Source: Roseiarcus sp037446355
GTDB lineage: Bacteria > Pseudomonadota > Alphaproteobacteria > Rhizobiales > Beijerinckiaceae
Direction of reading: 5' to 3'
Assembly (NCBI GenBank): GCA_037446355.1
Contig: JBBIIT010000003.1
Coordinates: forward strand, 1-64,000
Length of the DNA: 64,000 bases
The notes under the pieces are model-generated. The model ran no database searches. It had not been told where the DNA came from and was given only the letters and a program-made list of their open reading frames with translations. Below, one piece after another: positions 39,458 to 46,847 of this stretch (positions are counted from its first letter, which is position 1; the number at the start of each line of letters is the position of its first letter). Position numbers and translations under genes: made by a program.

Positions 39458-40321
39458 ATGCTCCCTATTTCGACGCCGCGAAGCCTGCGAGGCTTTTACG
39501 TCCTGTCGGCCCTGGCGGCGGCGCCGGGAATGGCGCTAGCCGCACCGGGAGCATTCGATTGCGTCATGGAGGCCTCGCTGATCGTGAAAGTCGGATCCCC
39601 AGTCGCAAGCATCGTCGACGATGTTCAAGTAGATCGCGGAGCGGTGGTCAAAAGAGGGGACGTGATCGCGCACATCGCCTCTAAGGTCGAGGAATCGGCG
39701 GTTGCATACAACAAATTGCGGTCCGAGAGCACGGCGGAAATCGAGGCCAAGGCGGCGATCCTCGTACAAAAATCCGGAGTGCTCCGCCGAAAGCTTGGTT
39801 TGGCCAAGGAGCATGTCGGCGCTTCGCAGGACGTCGAGAACGCGACAGCGGAGTTCAACGTCGCGAGTCAGGAGCTGGAACTCGCCAAGCTCAATCATCA
39901 CATGGCCGAAATAGAGTACGAGCGGTCCAAAGCCGAGATGGAGCTGCGCACCATCCGAAGCCCCATCGACGGCATCGTGACCCAGCGTTCGATCGGGCCG
40001 GGCGAATATTTCCATCAAGAATCGTCGATCGCCACCATCGCTAGGGTCGATCCTCTTTACGTCGAAACCTTTCTGCCGGTCAGCCTCTACCAACAGGTGA
40101 AGATCGGCGACGTCGCGCTGGTCCATCCCGCCGAGCCGATCGGAGGCGAGCGCGAAGCGAAAGTCACGGTCGTCGACCAGGTGTTCGACGCGGCGAGCGG
40201 CACCTTCGGGGTGCGTTTGGCGCTGCCTAACGCGGACGACGGGCTTCCTGCGGGACTACGGTGCAAAGTGACTTTCGGCGAAACAAGTGCGGCGCAAGCC
40301 TCGACGACGCCGAAACCCTAA
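39458..40321 (+). CDS. HlyD/RND-type periplasmic adaptor protein
   Basis: The 287-residue protein has a signal peptide (LRGFYVLSALAAAPGMALAA) and the adaptor layout: lipoyl half-motif ASIVDDVQVDRGAVVKRGDV, a coiled coil through EIEAKAAILVQKSGVLRRKLGL and SQELELAKLNHHMAEIEYERS, the second half-motif IRSPIDGIVTQRSIGPGEY, then a barrel (VEAFLP-like YVETFLPVSLYQQVKIGD). No RND pump or outer-membrane channel gene is beside it. It starts the plus-strand tailoring gene set. Its inner-membrane partner is probably encoded elsewhere or may be the M50-HlyD machine. Confidence 0.82.
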   Translation: MLPISTPRSLRGFYVLSALAAAPGMALAAPGAFDCVMEASLIVKVGSPVASIVDDVQVDRGAVVKRGDVIAHIASKVEESAVAYNKLRSESTAEIEAKAAILVQKSGVLRRKLGLAKEHVGASQDVENATAEFNVASQELELAKLNHHMAEIEYERSKAEMELRTIRSPIDGIVTQRSIGPGEYFHQESSIATIARVDPLYVETFLPVSLYQQVKIGDVALVHPAEPIGGEREAKVTVVDQVFDAASGTFGVRLALPNADDGLPAGLRCKVTFGETSAAQASTTPKP

Positions 40322-40327
40322 TTCGAG

Positions 40328-41356
40328 ATGAGCAGTCGCGACTATCTCCGCGTTAACGCCTACTTGACCACGGAGATGGACGCACGCGCGATCCGCAGCG
40401 CGCTCGATCTTGGAGTCATCGACACGCTCGCCGAACTTGGGCCCAGCGCGATCGACGCGCTCGCGCGGTCGCATCGAATCCATCCGACGGGACTGAAGCT
40501 GCTCGCCCAGATGCTTGCGGCGAATGGGGTGGTCCGCTTCGAGGGCGGGAGCATGGAATTGACGCCGGCGTTCCTGAGCGCGCTGCGGTTTCGCGATCTC
40601 CTGGAGTCCCGAATCGCCTTTGCGGACCTAGTTTGGCCAGACATCCACACGCTATTCACGCCGCTATTGAACGACTTGCCGCAATTCATGGCGCGCTCAA
40701 AAGTGTTCGACCTGTTTCGCTACGATCGCTGCTTCGATCTGACCCCGGAGAACATCGAGGCGACGCAGAGCTGGACGAAATTCACGACCTGCCTGACCAA
40801 GTACGAGGCGGGGCCCGCGTTGGACGAAGTGGGACTCGACGGCGTCGACGATCTCATTGACATGGGCGGCAATACCGGCGAATTCGCGTTTCGCGCCTGC
40901 CAGCGCAGATCGACGCTGCAAGCGACCGTGGTCGATCTTCCCGTTGTTTGCGAACTGGGCCGTCGGCGCCTAGCGGGCAGCGACGAGGCGCGGCGCATCG
41001 GCTTCTTCCCGACCGACATGCGCGGCGGCGCATTGCCCGCGCCCGCGGACCTCGTCTCCTTCAAGTCGGTGCTGCACGACTGGCCCGACGCCGAAGCGCG
41101 CCACTTGTTGACGCGCGCCGCGGATCTGGTGCGTCCGGGCGGGCGGCTGTTGATCTTCGAGCGGGCGCCGATTGACGTCAGCAAGGGTCGTATTCCCTAT
41201 GCGATGGCGCCCGACCTGGTATTCCTGCATTTTCTGCGTCCTGCGGACCTCTACTTGCGGACATTGCGCGAGCTTGGGTTTGCGATCGTCACGCATAAGC
41301 GCATGGCGCTCGACATGGACTTTCACCTTATCGTCGCGGCGAGACCGCAGCGCTAG
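40328..41356 (+). CDS. O-methyltransferase family 2-like (dimerising winged-helix methyltransferase)
   Basis: The 342-residue protein resembles plant/bacterial class II O-methyltransferases: an N-terminal winged-helix dimerisation part (RSALDLGVIDTLAELGPSAIDALARSH), then the SAM fold with DDLIDMGGNTGEFAFRAC, DLPVVCELGRRR, and the catalytic-like SFKSVLHDWPDAEARHLLTRAA, where the His-Asp pair may act as base. Such enzymes methylate phenolic or indolic hydroxyls. It is 6 bp after the adaptor gene and 33 bp before the halogenase, indicating one operon. This suggests a halogenated, methylated aromatic product or modified aromatic residues. Confidence 0.82.
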   Translation: MSSRDYLRVNAYLTTEMDARAIRSALDLGVIDTLAELGPSAIDALARSHRIHPTGLKLLAQMLAANGVVRFEGGSMELTPAFLSALRFRDLLESRIAFADLVWPDIHTLFTPLLNDLPQFMARSKVFDLFRYDRCFDLTPENIEATQSWTKFTTCLTKYEAGPALDEVGLDGVDDLIDMGGNTGEFAFRACQRRSTLQATVVDLPVVCELGRRRLAGSDEARRIGFFPTDMRGGALPAPADLVSFKSVLHDWPDAEARHLLTRAADLVRPGGRLLIFERAPIDVSKGRIPYAMAPDLVFLHFLRPADLYLRTLRELGFAIVTHKRMALDMDFHLIVAARPQR

Positions 41357-41389
41357 CGCGCGCGACGATCTCAATCAGAGGGCTGATCG

Positions 41390-42916
41390 ATGTCCGACTT
41401 CCGGGGGCAGGCACAAGCGATCGAGCGGGTCGTGATCGTCGGCGGCGGCACGGCCGGATGGATGTCCGCGATCTATCTCAATCGCTTCCTGAAGCCGTTG
41501 AAGGTCAAAGTGACTTTGGTTGAGTCGCCGACCGTCGGTTCCATCGGCGTCGGCGAAGCGACGATTCCCTCGCTGGTTGAATTCGTGCGCACCCTCAATC
41601 TCGATGAAAAGGAATTCATGCGCCGCTGTTCGGCCACTTTCAAGCTGGCGATCAAGTTCGAAGGTTGGGGCGGCGAAGGCTCGAGCTATTGGCACGCTTT
41701 CGGGCCTTGCGGCGGGCAATTAAACGGGCTGGACCTTTTTCATTTCTGGAATCGGCGACGGATCGAGACGGCGAGCGAACTCAAATACGCGGACTATTCG
41801 TTGCAGGCCCTGCTCTGCGAACAATCGAAAGCGCCTTGGCCGATCGAAGGCGCTTCGCCAATTTCGCAAATGGGGACTTACGCCTACCATCTCGACGCCT
41901 CAGCGCTCGCCGAATATCTGCGCGAACGCGCGACCGCCGAAGGCGTGCATCACCTGTTCGGCCATGTCCAGGAGGTCCAATTCGGGGCGCGCGGCGACAT
42001 AGAGAGCCTTGATATCGGCGGCGACCGAACCTTGCAGGGCGATCTCTTCCTGGATGCGACGGGGTTCTCGGGACGCCTGATCGAGCAGGAGCTTGGCGAT
42101 CCCTGGATCGATTGGTCGAAATATCTGCTTTGCGACGGCGCGATCGCGATGCCGTTGCCGCGCAGCGCCGAATTCCCGCCTTACACGCTATCGAAGGCGG
42201 CGGATTCGGGCTGGATGTGGACGATTCCGCTCAACAATCGGGTGGGAAATGGTTACGTCTTTTCCCGTGCGCATATTTCCGAGGACGAAGCGACCGCCGC
42301 GCTGATCGCCCGATCGGGTTTGCGCCGGGAGCGCGCCGCCGATCCGCGCTCACTGAAGATCAGGGTCGGGCGCCGCTCAAAATTCTGGGTGCGAAATTGC
42401 GTGTCGGTCGGCTTGGCGTCCGGATTCGTCGAACCGCTGGAGTCGACGGGAATTCACTTCATTTTCAAGACTGCGAAGCAGCTCGTCAAGTTTTGGCCCG
42501 ACAGCCCGACGCCCGACGCGCTTCGTGACGCCTTCAACGAAGAAATGTCCGAGCTTTACGACGAGGTTCGTGACTTTATTGTTTTGCACTATTGGCTGGC
42601 GCGGCGCGAGGGACCGTTCTGGCGCGACGCGCGAAACGTTCCCCTTAGCTCCAGCCTCAAGGACCGCATCGCCCGGTTCGACGAGACAGGCCGGATCGAA
42701 TCCAACCACAAAGCGTTGTTCGCCGACGCCAGTCACTTTTTCATTTATTCGGGCAACGGCCGCCAACCCCGGCGCATGATCGTCGAAGCGGAATTGGCCA
42801 ATCGCAACGAAGTGTGGCACGTGCTCGATCGTATCCGCGCCGACAATAGAGAGTTCGCGCATCGGATGCCCGAGCATAAGGTCTATCTCGAACGGCTGCA
42901 TCGGACGCCCGTTTGA
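41390..42916 (+). CDS. FAD-dependent tryptophan halogenase-family protein
   Basis: The enzyme uses reduced flavin, O2 and halide to halogenate an electron-rich ring. The 508-residue protein has the FAD motif GGGTAGW at 18-24, SIGVGEATIP near 51-60, a Lys in FKLAIKFEGW (K89, the likely catalytic Lys), the family's W-x-W-x-I-P signature in SGWMWTIPLNN near residue 274, and SGFVEPLESTGIHFIF carrying the conserved Glu/Ser. All hallmark residues for activity are present. The ATG follows an AGAGGG site. The protein-linked or free substrate (tryptophan, indole or phenol) cannot be told. Its stop is fused to the start of the next gene (TGATG). Confidence 0.88.
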   Translation: MSDFRGQAQAIERVVIVGGGTAGWMSAIYLNRFLKPLKVKVTLVESPTVGSIGVGEATIPSLVEFVRTLNLDEKEFMRRCSATFKLAIKFEGWGGEGSSYWHAFGPCGGQLNGLDLFHFWNRRRIETASELKYADYSLQALLCEQSKAPWPIEGASPISQMGTYAYHLDASALAEYLRERATAEGVHHLFGHVQEVQFGARGDIESLDIGGDRTLQGDLFLDATGFSGRLIEQELGDPWIDWSKYLLCDGAIAMPLPRSAEFPPYTLSKAADSGWMWTIPLNNRVGNGYVFSRAHISEDEATAALIARSGLRRERAADPRSLKIRVGRRSKFWVRNCVSVGLASGFVEPLESTGIHFIFKTAKQLVKFWPDSPTPDALRDAFNEEMSELYDEVRDFIVLHYWLARREGPFWRDARNVPLSSSLKDRIARFDETGRIESNHKALFADASHFFIYSGNGRQPRRMIVEAELANRNEVWHVLDRIRADNREFAHRMPEHKVYLERLHRTPV

Positions 42917-43707
42917 TGTCCGGCGCCGATTTGATCGAACTGGTGAAGGCGCTCAGGGCGCCCTACGGCTTGGAGCGATCCGTCAAGATCGAGTCCGGCG
43001 TGTTGTTCGACGACCGTTTTCTGATCAGCGTCCATCGCGATGCGTTGGGCGTCGATCCTCTCGGAAAGCTCGGGGCGATCGTCGCCGCTCAGGGCGCCCC
43101 GCGAGCGGTTGTGCGCGCTTTGGCGCAAGCGCTGCAAGGCGCCGATGTCATTCATTTCGGACACGAGACGGACGCCCTCGGCGCTGTCCGCAAGATTTAT
43201 TTCGAATATGCGGCGGCGGCTCGGCGATCGATGGCGCAAGATCGGCCGGCGCTGGTTCATTTCGCCTACAAGTGGAAGCCCGGCCGCGAACATGGATTCG
43301 CGCAAACGCGATATACTTGGGCGCCGGCGCCGACGCGGCGGGAACTTGAGGGTCGCGTGAACGCCTTGCTGCCGGTCGGATCGGCGCCGAGGGGCCGCAA
43401 AACGGCGCTCGCTTTGCTGGAACTGGCTTGCCGCGCGGCGGAAGCTCGCGAAATATTGCTGATGGAGGTCGACGAGCCCGGCAATGCCAGGCGTTCTCTC
43501 GATATCAACCTGTATGAGGCCGAGCTGCGTCTGCGCGATGTCGGAGATCTCGTCGCGACGATAGCGAAAGATTTCGCAATTCCCGGAGAACGACGCCAGG
43601 CGGTGTTCGCCGATCGCGGCGATCTCCTGCTCGGCCATCTCTCGGCCGGCGTCGGGCGTGATGGACAGGAATTCGTGACACTATATTATGGAATTGAAGC
43701 GCATTGA
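42916..43707 (+). CDS. Unrecognised 263-residue protein coupled to the halogenase
   Basis: I do not recognise a known family. The protein has no signal peptide or transmembrane helix. A repeated feel of strand-helix units is visible: VRKIYFEYAAAARRS, LVHFAYKWKPG, SLDINLYEAELRLRDVGDLV and, at the end, QEFVTLYYGIEAH. The start ATG overlaps the halogenase stop (TGATG), so it is probably a partner or a second step for the halogenase product. It shares a loose pattern with the next protein (aromatic-rich strands followed by charged helices), which hints at distant paralogy. One speculative fold is the ABBA barrel of aromatic prenyltransferases. Confidence 0.55.
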   Translation: MSGADLIELVKALRAPYGLERSVKIESGVLFDDRFLISVHRDALGVDPLGKLGAIVAAQGAPRAVVRALAQALQGADVIHFGHETDALGAVRKIYFEYAAAARRSMAQDRPALVHFAYKWKPGREHGFAQTRYTWAPAPTRRELEGRVNALLPVGSAPRGRKTALALLELACRAAEAREILLMEVDEPGNARRSLDINLYEAELRLRDVGDLVATIAKDFAIPGERRQAVFADRGDLLLGHLSAGVGRDGQEFVTLYYGIEAH

Positions 43708-43717
43708 CGAGGCCGCG

Positions 43718-44590
43718 ATGAACATTGAGTCGAGGCCGCTGGAGCGAACCGGCCCGCACGAGAAGTTCGCGGACTACTGTCTTTGGGACTATCCGCCGCC
43801 CTCGCCGCCGGCGGGAAAGCTGCGCTCGTCGAACTTGCTTTGGAGCGCCATCGCCAGCATTGGAGGCGCGCCGCATCTGGTGGCCGCTTGCGAAGCCATC
43901 CGTGCCGGATTGGGGCCGTTTCGGACGGTCTACGGCGTCAAGCAGAAAGATGGGCTGACCAGCTTCGAGTTCTATTTCTACGATTACGAACGACTCGAAC
44001 GCCGCGTTTCGATTTCGCGCGTGCTCGAGATCCTGAAGCCGTGGGTCGCCTGCTCTTTGCCGCCGCTGGAAGGGCGACCATACTTCATGTTCTCGATTGA
44101 TCTCGACGAAGCGACGTCGAGCGGACGTAAACCGCTCGATACGATTAATATGTATATTGGCAATCCCGGCAGCTCAGTGTCGTCGGGCATTTGCTATGAG
44201 CAATCGGCCGCCGGCCTGCGTCTAGCGAATTTCTATTTCTTTTTCGATCGCCGGCGAGAAATGGACGACATCGTCGCCAAAGTCGCCTGTTCCGCGCACC
44301 ATGATTTGCGCACGTTCGATCCCTCCTCGGTGCTGCGGCCGGAGTTGTTGAATTGCGAGGTCGTCGTCGTCGCCAACAAGAAGTTCAACGACGGCGTCTA
44401 TTTCTCGCGATTGCCGATCGATCCCCTTATCGGCTTCCTGAAACGGGAAGCATTCCACCCCGATATCATCGCTTTCGCGGAGCGGCATCGCGACGAACTC
44501 GATCATATGCTATATGACGTCGGCGTCGACTATATTGTCGAGGGCCGATCCGTCAAAGTCACTAAGAGCGCCTTCTACGGCCTCCTCTAG
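43718..44590 (+). CDS. Unrecognised 290-residue protein, possible distant paralogue of the preceding one
   Basis: No family was recognised. The sequence contains GPFRTVYGVKQKDGLTSFEF, then FYDYERLERR, followed by a helical stretch; LANFYFFFDRRREMDDIVAK; and CEVVVVANKKFNDGVYFSRL near the end. The alternation of aromatic strands and charged helices is like that of the upstream protein. The ATG at 43718 has GAGG 5 bp upstream and is preferred over an ATG at 43688 that lies inside the previous gene. The next gene is a radical SAM enzyme 27 bp on. A role in the halogenase/methyltransferase pathway is inferred from context. Confidence 0.55.
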   Translation: MNIESRPLERTGPHEKFADYCLWDYPPPSPPAGKLRSSNLLWSAIASIGGAPHLVAACEAIRAGLGPFRTVYGVKQKDGLTSFEFYFYDYERLERRVSISRVLEILKPWVACSLPPLEGRPYFMFSIDLDEATSSGRKPLDTINMYIGNPGSSVSSGICYEQSAAGLRLANFYFFFDRRREMDDIVAKVACSAHHDLRTFDPSSVLRPELLNCEVVVVANKKFNDGVYFSRLPIDPLIGFLKREAFHPDIIAFAERHRDELDHMLYDVGVDYIVEGRSVKVTKSAFYGLL

Positions 44591-44617
44591 GCCGGGCGCA
44601 AACCATCGGAGTCATGC

Positions 44618-45586
44618 TTGTCGATCGCGGAGCGGACTTACGCATCGGACTGGGCGGCGCTGCACCGATTCGATAATCGCGATTACGTCTCGATGACGAT
44701 GGAGTTCCGCTGCAATTTGAAATGCGCTCACTGCATGATCGAAGGCACGATGGACCGGTTGGAGCCGGAATCCTCGGACCGATTCGAAGAATTGCTGGCA
44801 CAGAACCGAAGCGGTCGCCGCTGGAAGGGCCTCATCCTGACCGGGTCCGAAATTACTTTGCGCAAGGACTTGCCTGATCTGGCTCGCCGAGCGCGCGGCG
44901 CGGGCTTCGAACACGTCCGTATTCAGACCCACGGAATGCACCTGGCGCAGGCGGCCTATTGCGACACCCTCATTTCGGCGGGAGTCGACGAATATTTCGT
45001 CAGCGTGGCCGGATCCGACGCCGCCACGCACGACGCGATCACCACCGTAGCCGGCTCGTTCGAGAAAACCATGCGCGGAATGGATATTCTGGACGGTCGG
45101 GAGGGCGTCGCCCTTATGACCAATTCGGTCGTTACGCGCCGCAGCTATCGCCTGCTGCCTCAAATCGTCGAGCGGCTCGCGCATTTGCGGCGCCTAGTCC
45201 AAATGGAGTTCTGGGTCTATTGGCCGATGAGCGAGACGGACGAGAAAGACCTCGTCGCCGCACATGCCGAGATCGCGCCATATCTACGCGAGGCCATCGT
45301 CAGGGCGCGGGCGCTGGGCCGGGGCGTAGAGGTCAAGAACTTTCCCGAATGCCTTTTGGGGAGTGAACGCTCGGCGCTGGTGAATACGCAACCGCAACTT
45401 TTCATCGACCCGGCGTTTTGGCCCGAGTTCATGCGAAACGGGTTTTATCAATGTGTTTACAGGGATCAGTGTGCATCGACCGAGTGTCTCGGTCTGAGCA
45501 CGGCTTACATCTCGAAATTCGGCTACGACGAGAAAATCTTGCGTCCCTTGTCTCCTCCGGGAACCGGCTCGGAAATTCCGCGTTGA
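44618..45586 (+). CDS. Radical SAM protein with C-terminal Cys-rich (SPASM-like) segment
   Basis: The 322-residue protein has the radical SAM cluster motif CNLKCAHC (Cys 32, 36 and 39) after an N-terminal strand (YVSMTMEFR). GLILTGSEITLRKDLPDL resembles the usual GGE region. Near the C-terminus a cluster of Cys occurs in YQCVYRDQCASTECLG, which may hold an auxiliary iron-sulfur cluster as in SPASM/Twitch enzymes that modify peptides. The start is a TTG at 44618, with CGGAG 7 bp upstream; the ATG at 44614 is out of frame. It ends the tailoring operon. The last 380 bp before the SapC-like gene are non-coding. Confidence 0.8.
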   Translation: MSIAERTYASDWAALHRFDNRDYVSMTMEFRCNLKCAHCMIEGTMDRLEPESSDRFEELLAQNRSGRRWKGLILTGSEITLRKDLPDLARRARGAGFEHVRIQTHGMHLAQAAYCDTLISAGVDEYFVSVAGSDAATHDAITTVAGSFEKTMRGMDILDGREGVALMTNSVVTRRSYRLLPQIVERLAHLRRLVQMEFWVYWPMSETDEKDLVAAHAEIAPYLREAIVRARALGRGVEVKNFPECLLGSERSALVNTQPQLFIDPAFWPEFMRNGFYQCVYRDQCASTECLGLSTAYISKFGYDEKILRPLSPPGTGSEIPR

Positions 45587-45967
45587 AGGTTTTTGAAAAG
45601 CGACCCCCTGCGGCTGTTGAAATATAGCGCGGCGAATCGACGTGAGTCGTCTTTATTCAAACTGCTGAATTAAGAAGACAATGGGTCAAGCGCGCCGGGA
45701 GTTATTATAGGACTGCGATAAGATTAGCTACAAATTGCTTTTCCATATCCGTGTTGCTTGTGCCGATGATCGCCGCGAAATTTCGATCCGATCAAATTCT
45801 GTCAAGGCAAATAAATTGCTTATTCACCCCTTGAAGCTGTAAGCGGTCTCCGATAGCTTTGTCTAACAATTGTGATTGAGGGTTGATTTGGGGTTGCGCG
45901 GCGGCGTCGCCGTTGGGGTCACGCCGAAGCGAACGCGACCGGATTCTTAGGGCGGGAACAAGTGTAA
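45587..45967. other. Long non-coding region upstream of the SapC-like and giant genes
   Basis: This 381-bp gap is visibly AT-richer than its neighbours and holds no credible ORF. The 9-mer AAATTGCTT occurs twice, at 45732-45740 and 45813-45821, 81 bp apart. An imperfect inverted repeat (GTCTT-TATTCA with TGAATTAAGAAGAC) lies around 45649-45680. It very likely holds the promoter and regulatory sites of the SapC-like gene and possibly of the giant gene. I could not place a clear -35/-10 pair. Confidence 0.45.
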
Positions 45968-46732
45968 ATGACAAAACAACTGCTGATTTACGAGCGCGCG
46001 ACCGGGGTGAATGCGCGCGATCATAGAGACGTTTCGATAAAGACGAGCAACGATTTCAGCTTCGCGAGGGACGTGAACTCGGTGCCGCTGATGGCGGTCG
46101 AATTCGAACTTGCGAGTTCGGAATATGCGATCGTGTTTTCGGGCGAATCGTCAGCGGTCATGCCCGCTGCGTTGCTCGGAATTCGCGACAACGAGAATCT
46201 ATATGTCGACGAGCATGGGGTCTGGAACGCGAAATATGTTCCGGCCTTCGTTCGTCGCTACCCCTTTGTCTTCTCGTCGGCGGACGGAGCGACATTCACG
46301 CTTTGTCTGGACGAGGAGTTCCATGGCGTGAACCGTCGCGGTCTCGGCGAACGGCTGTTCGACGCCGAGGGGCAGCGAACGCAATATCTGCAAAGCGTTC
46401 TGAACTTTCTCCAGGCGTATCAGGCTCAGTTCGAGGCGACCCGGGCGTTCACCGCGCGATTGGTCGAACTCGATCTTCTCGAAGCGATGCAGGCTCAGTT
46501 CACACTGCGATCCGGCCAGAAAATCACGCTTGGCGGTTTCACGGCGGTCAGTCGGACCCGCCTCCGCGCGCTCTCGGGCGACGCCCTCGCGCGTCTAGCC
46601 GCCAACGGCGATCTCGATCTGATCTACGCGCACTTGCATTCGCTGCGCAATTTCACGCCGACAGCGGAACGTGTGCTGCGGGTGCTCGAACCCACCGCCG
46701 CGACATCGTCGCCTGCGTTGTCGGACGCCTGA
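45968..46732 (+). CDS. SapC-family protein
   Basis: The 254-residue protein matches the SapC family, named from a Campylobacter surface-layer protein locus. Family-like features include MAVEFELASSEYAIVFSG, PAALLGIRDNENLYVDEHGVW, FVRRYPFVFS and LCLDEEFHGVN, with the C-terminal KITLGGFTAVSRTRLRALSG, DLIYAHLHSLRNF. In many proteobacteria SapC genes neighbour halogenases and PKHD/2OG hydroxylases, as they do here. The biochemical role is unknown. It lies 115 bp before the giant ORF and after a 380-bp non-coding region. The start ATG has no clear Shine-Dalgarno. Confidence 0.87.
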   Translation: MTKQLLIYERATGVNARDHRDVSIKTSNDFSFARDVNSVPLMAVEFELASSEYAIVFSGESSAVMPAALLGIRDNENLYVDEHGVWNAKYVPAFVRRYPFVFSSADGATFTLCLDEEFHGVNRRGLGERLFDAEGQRTQYLQSVLNFLQAYQAQFEATRAFTARLVELDLLEAMQAQFTLRSGQKITLGGFTAVSRTRLRALSGDALARLAANGDLDLIYAHLHSLRNFTPTAERVLRVLEPTAATSSPALSDA

Positions 46733-46847
46733 GCCCGACGACAACAAGAAGAGGCTGGAAACGGCCCGGAAGCTGCATCCGAAAGAGTCGCTCATAAGAC
46801 TTCTTGTGGGCGTTCAGACGTTTTGACGATCTGAAGAGGATTGATTC

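Noticed and set aside
40256..41719. Minus-strand frames opposite the methyltransferase and halogenase genes
   Set aside because: Each lies fully opposite a gene with recognised catalytic motifs and has no domain-like pattern.
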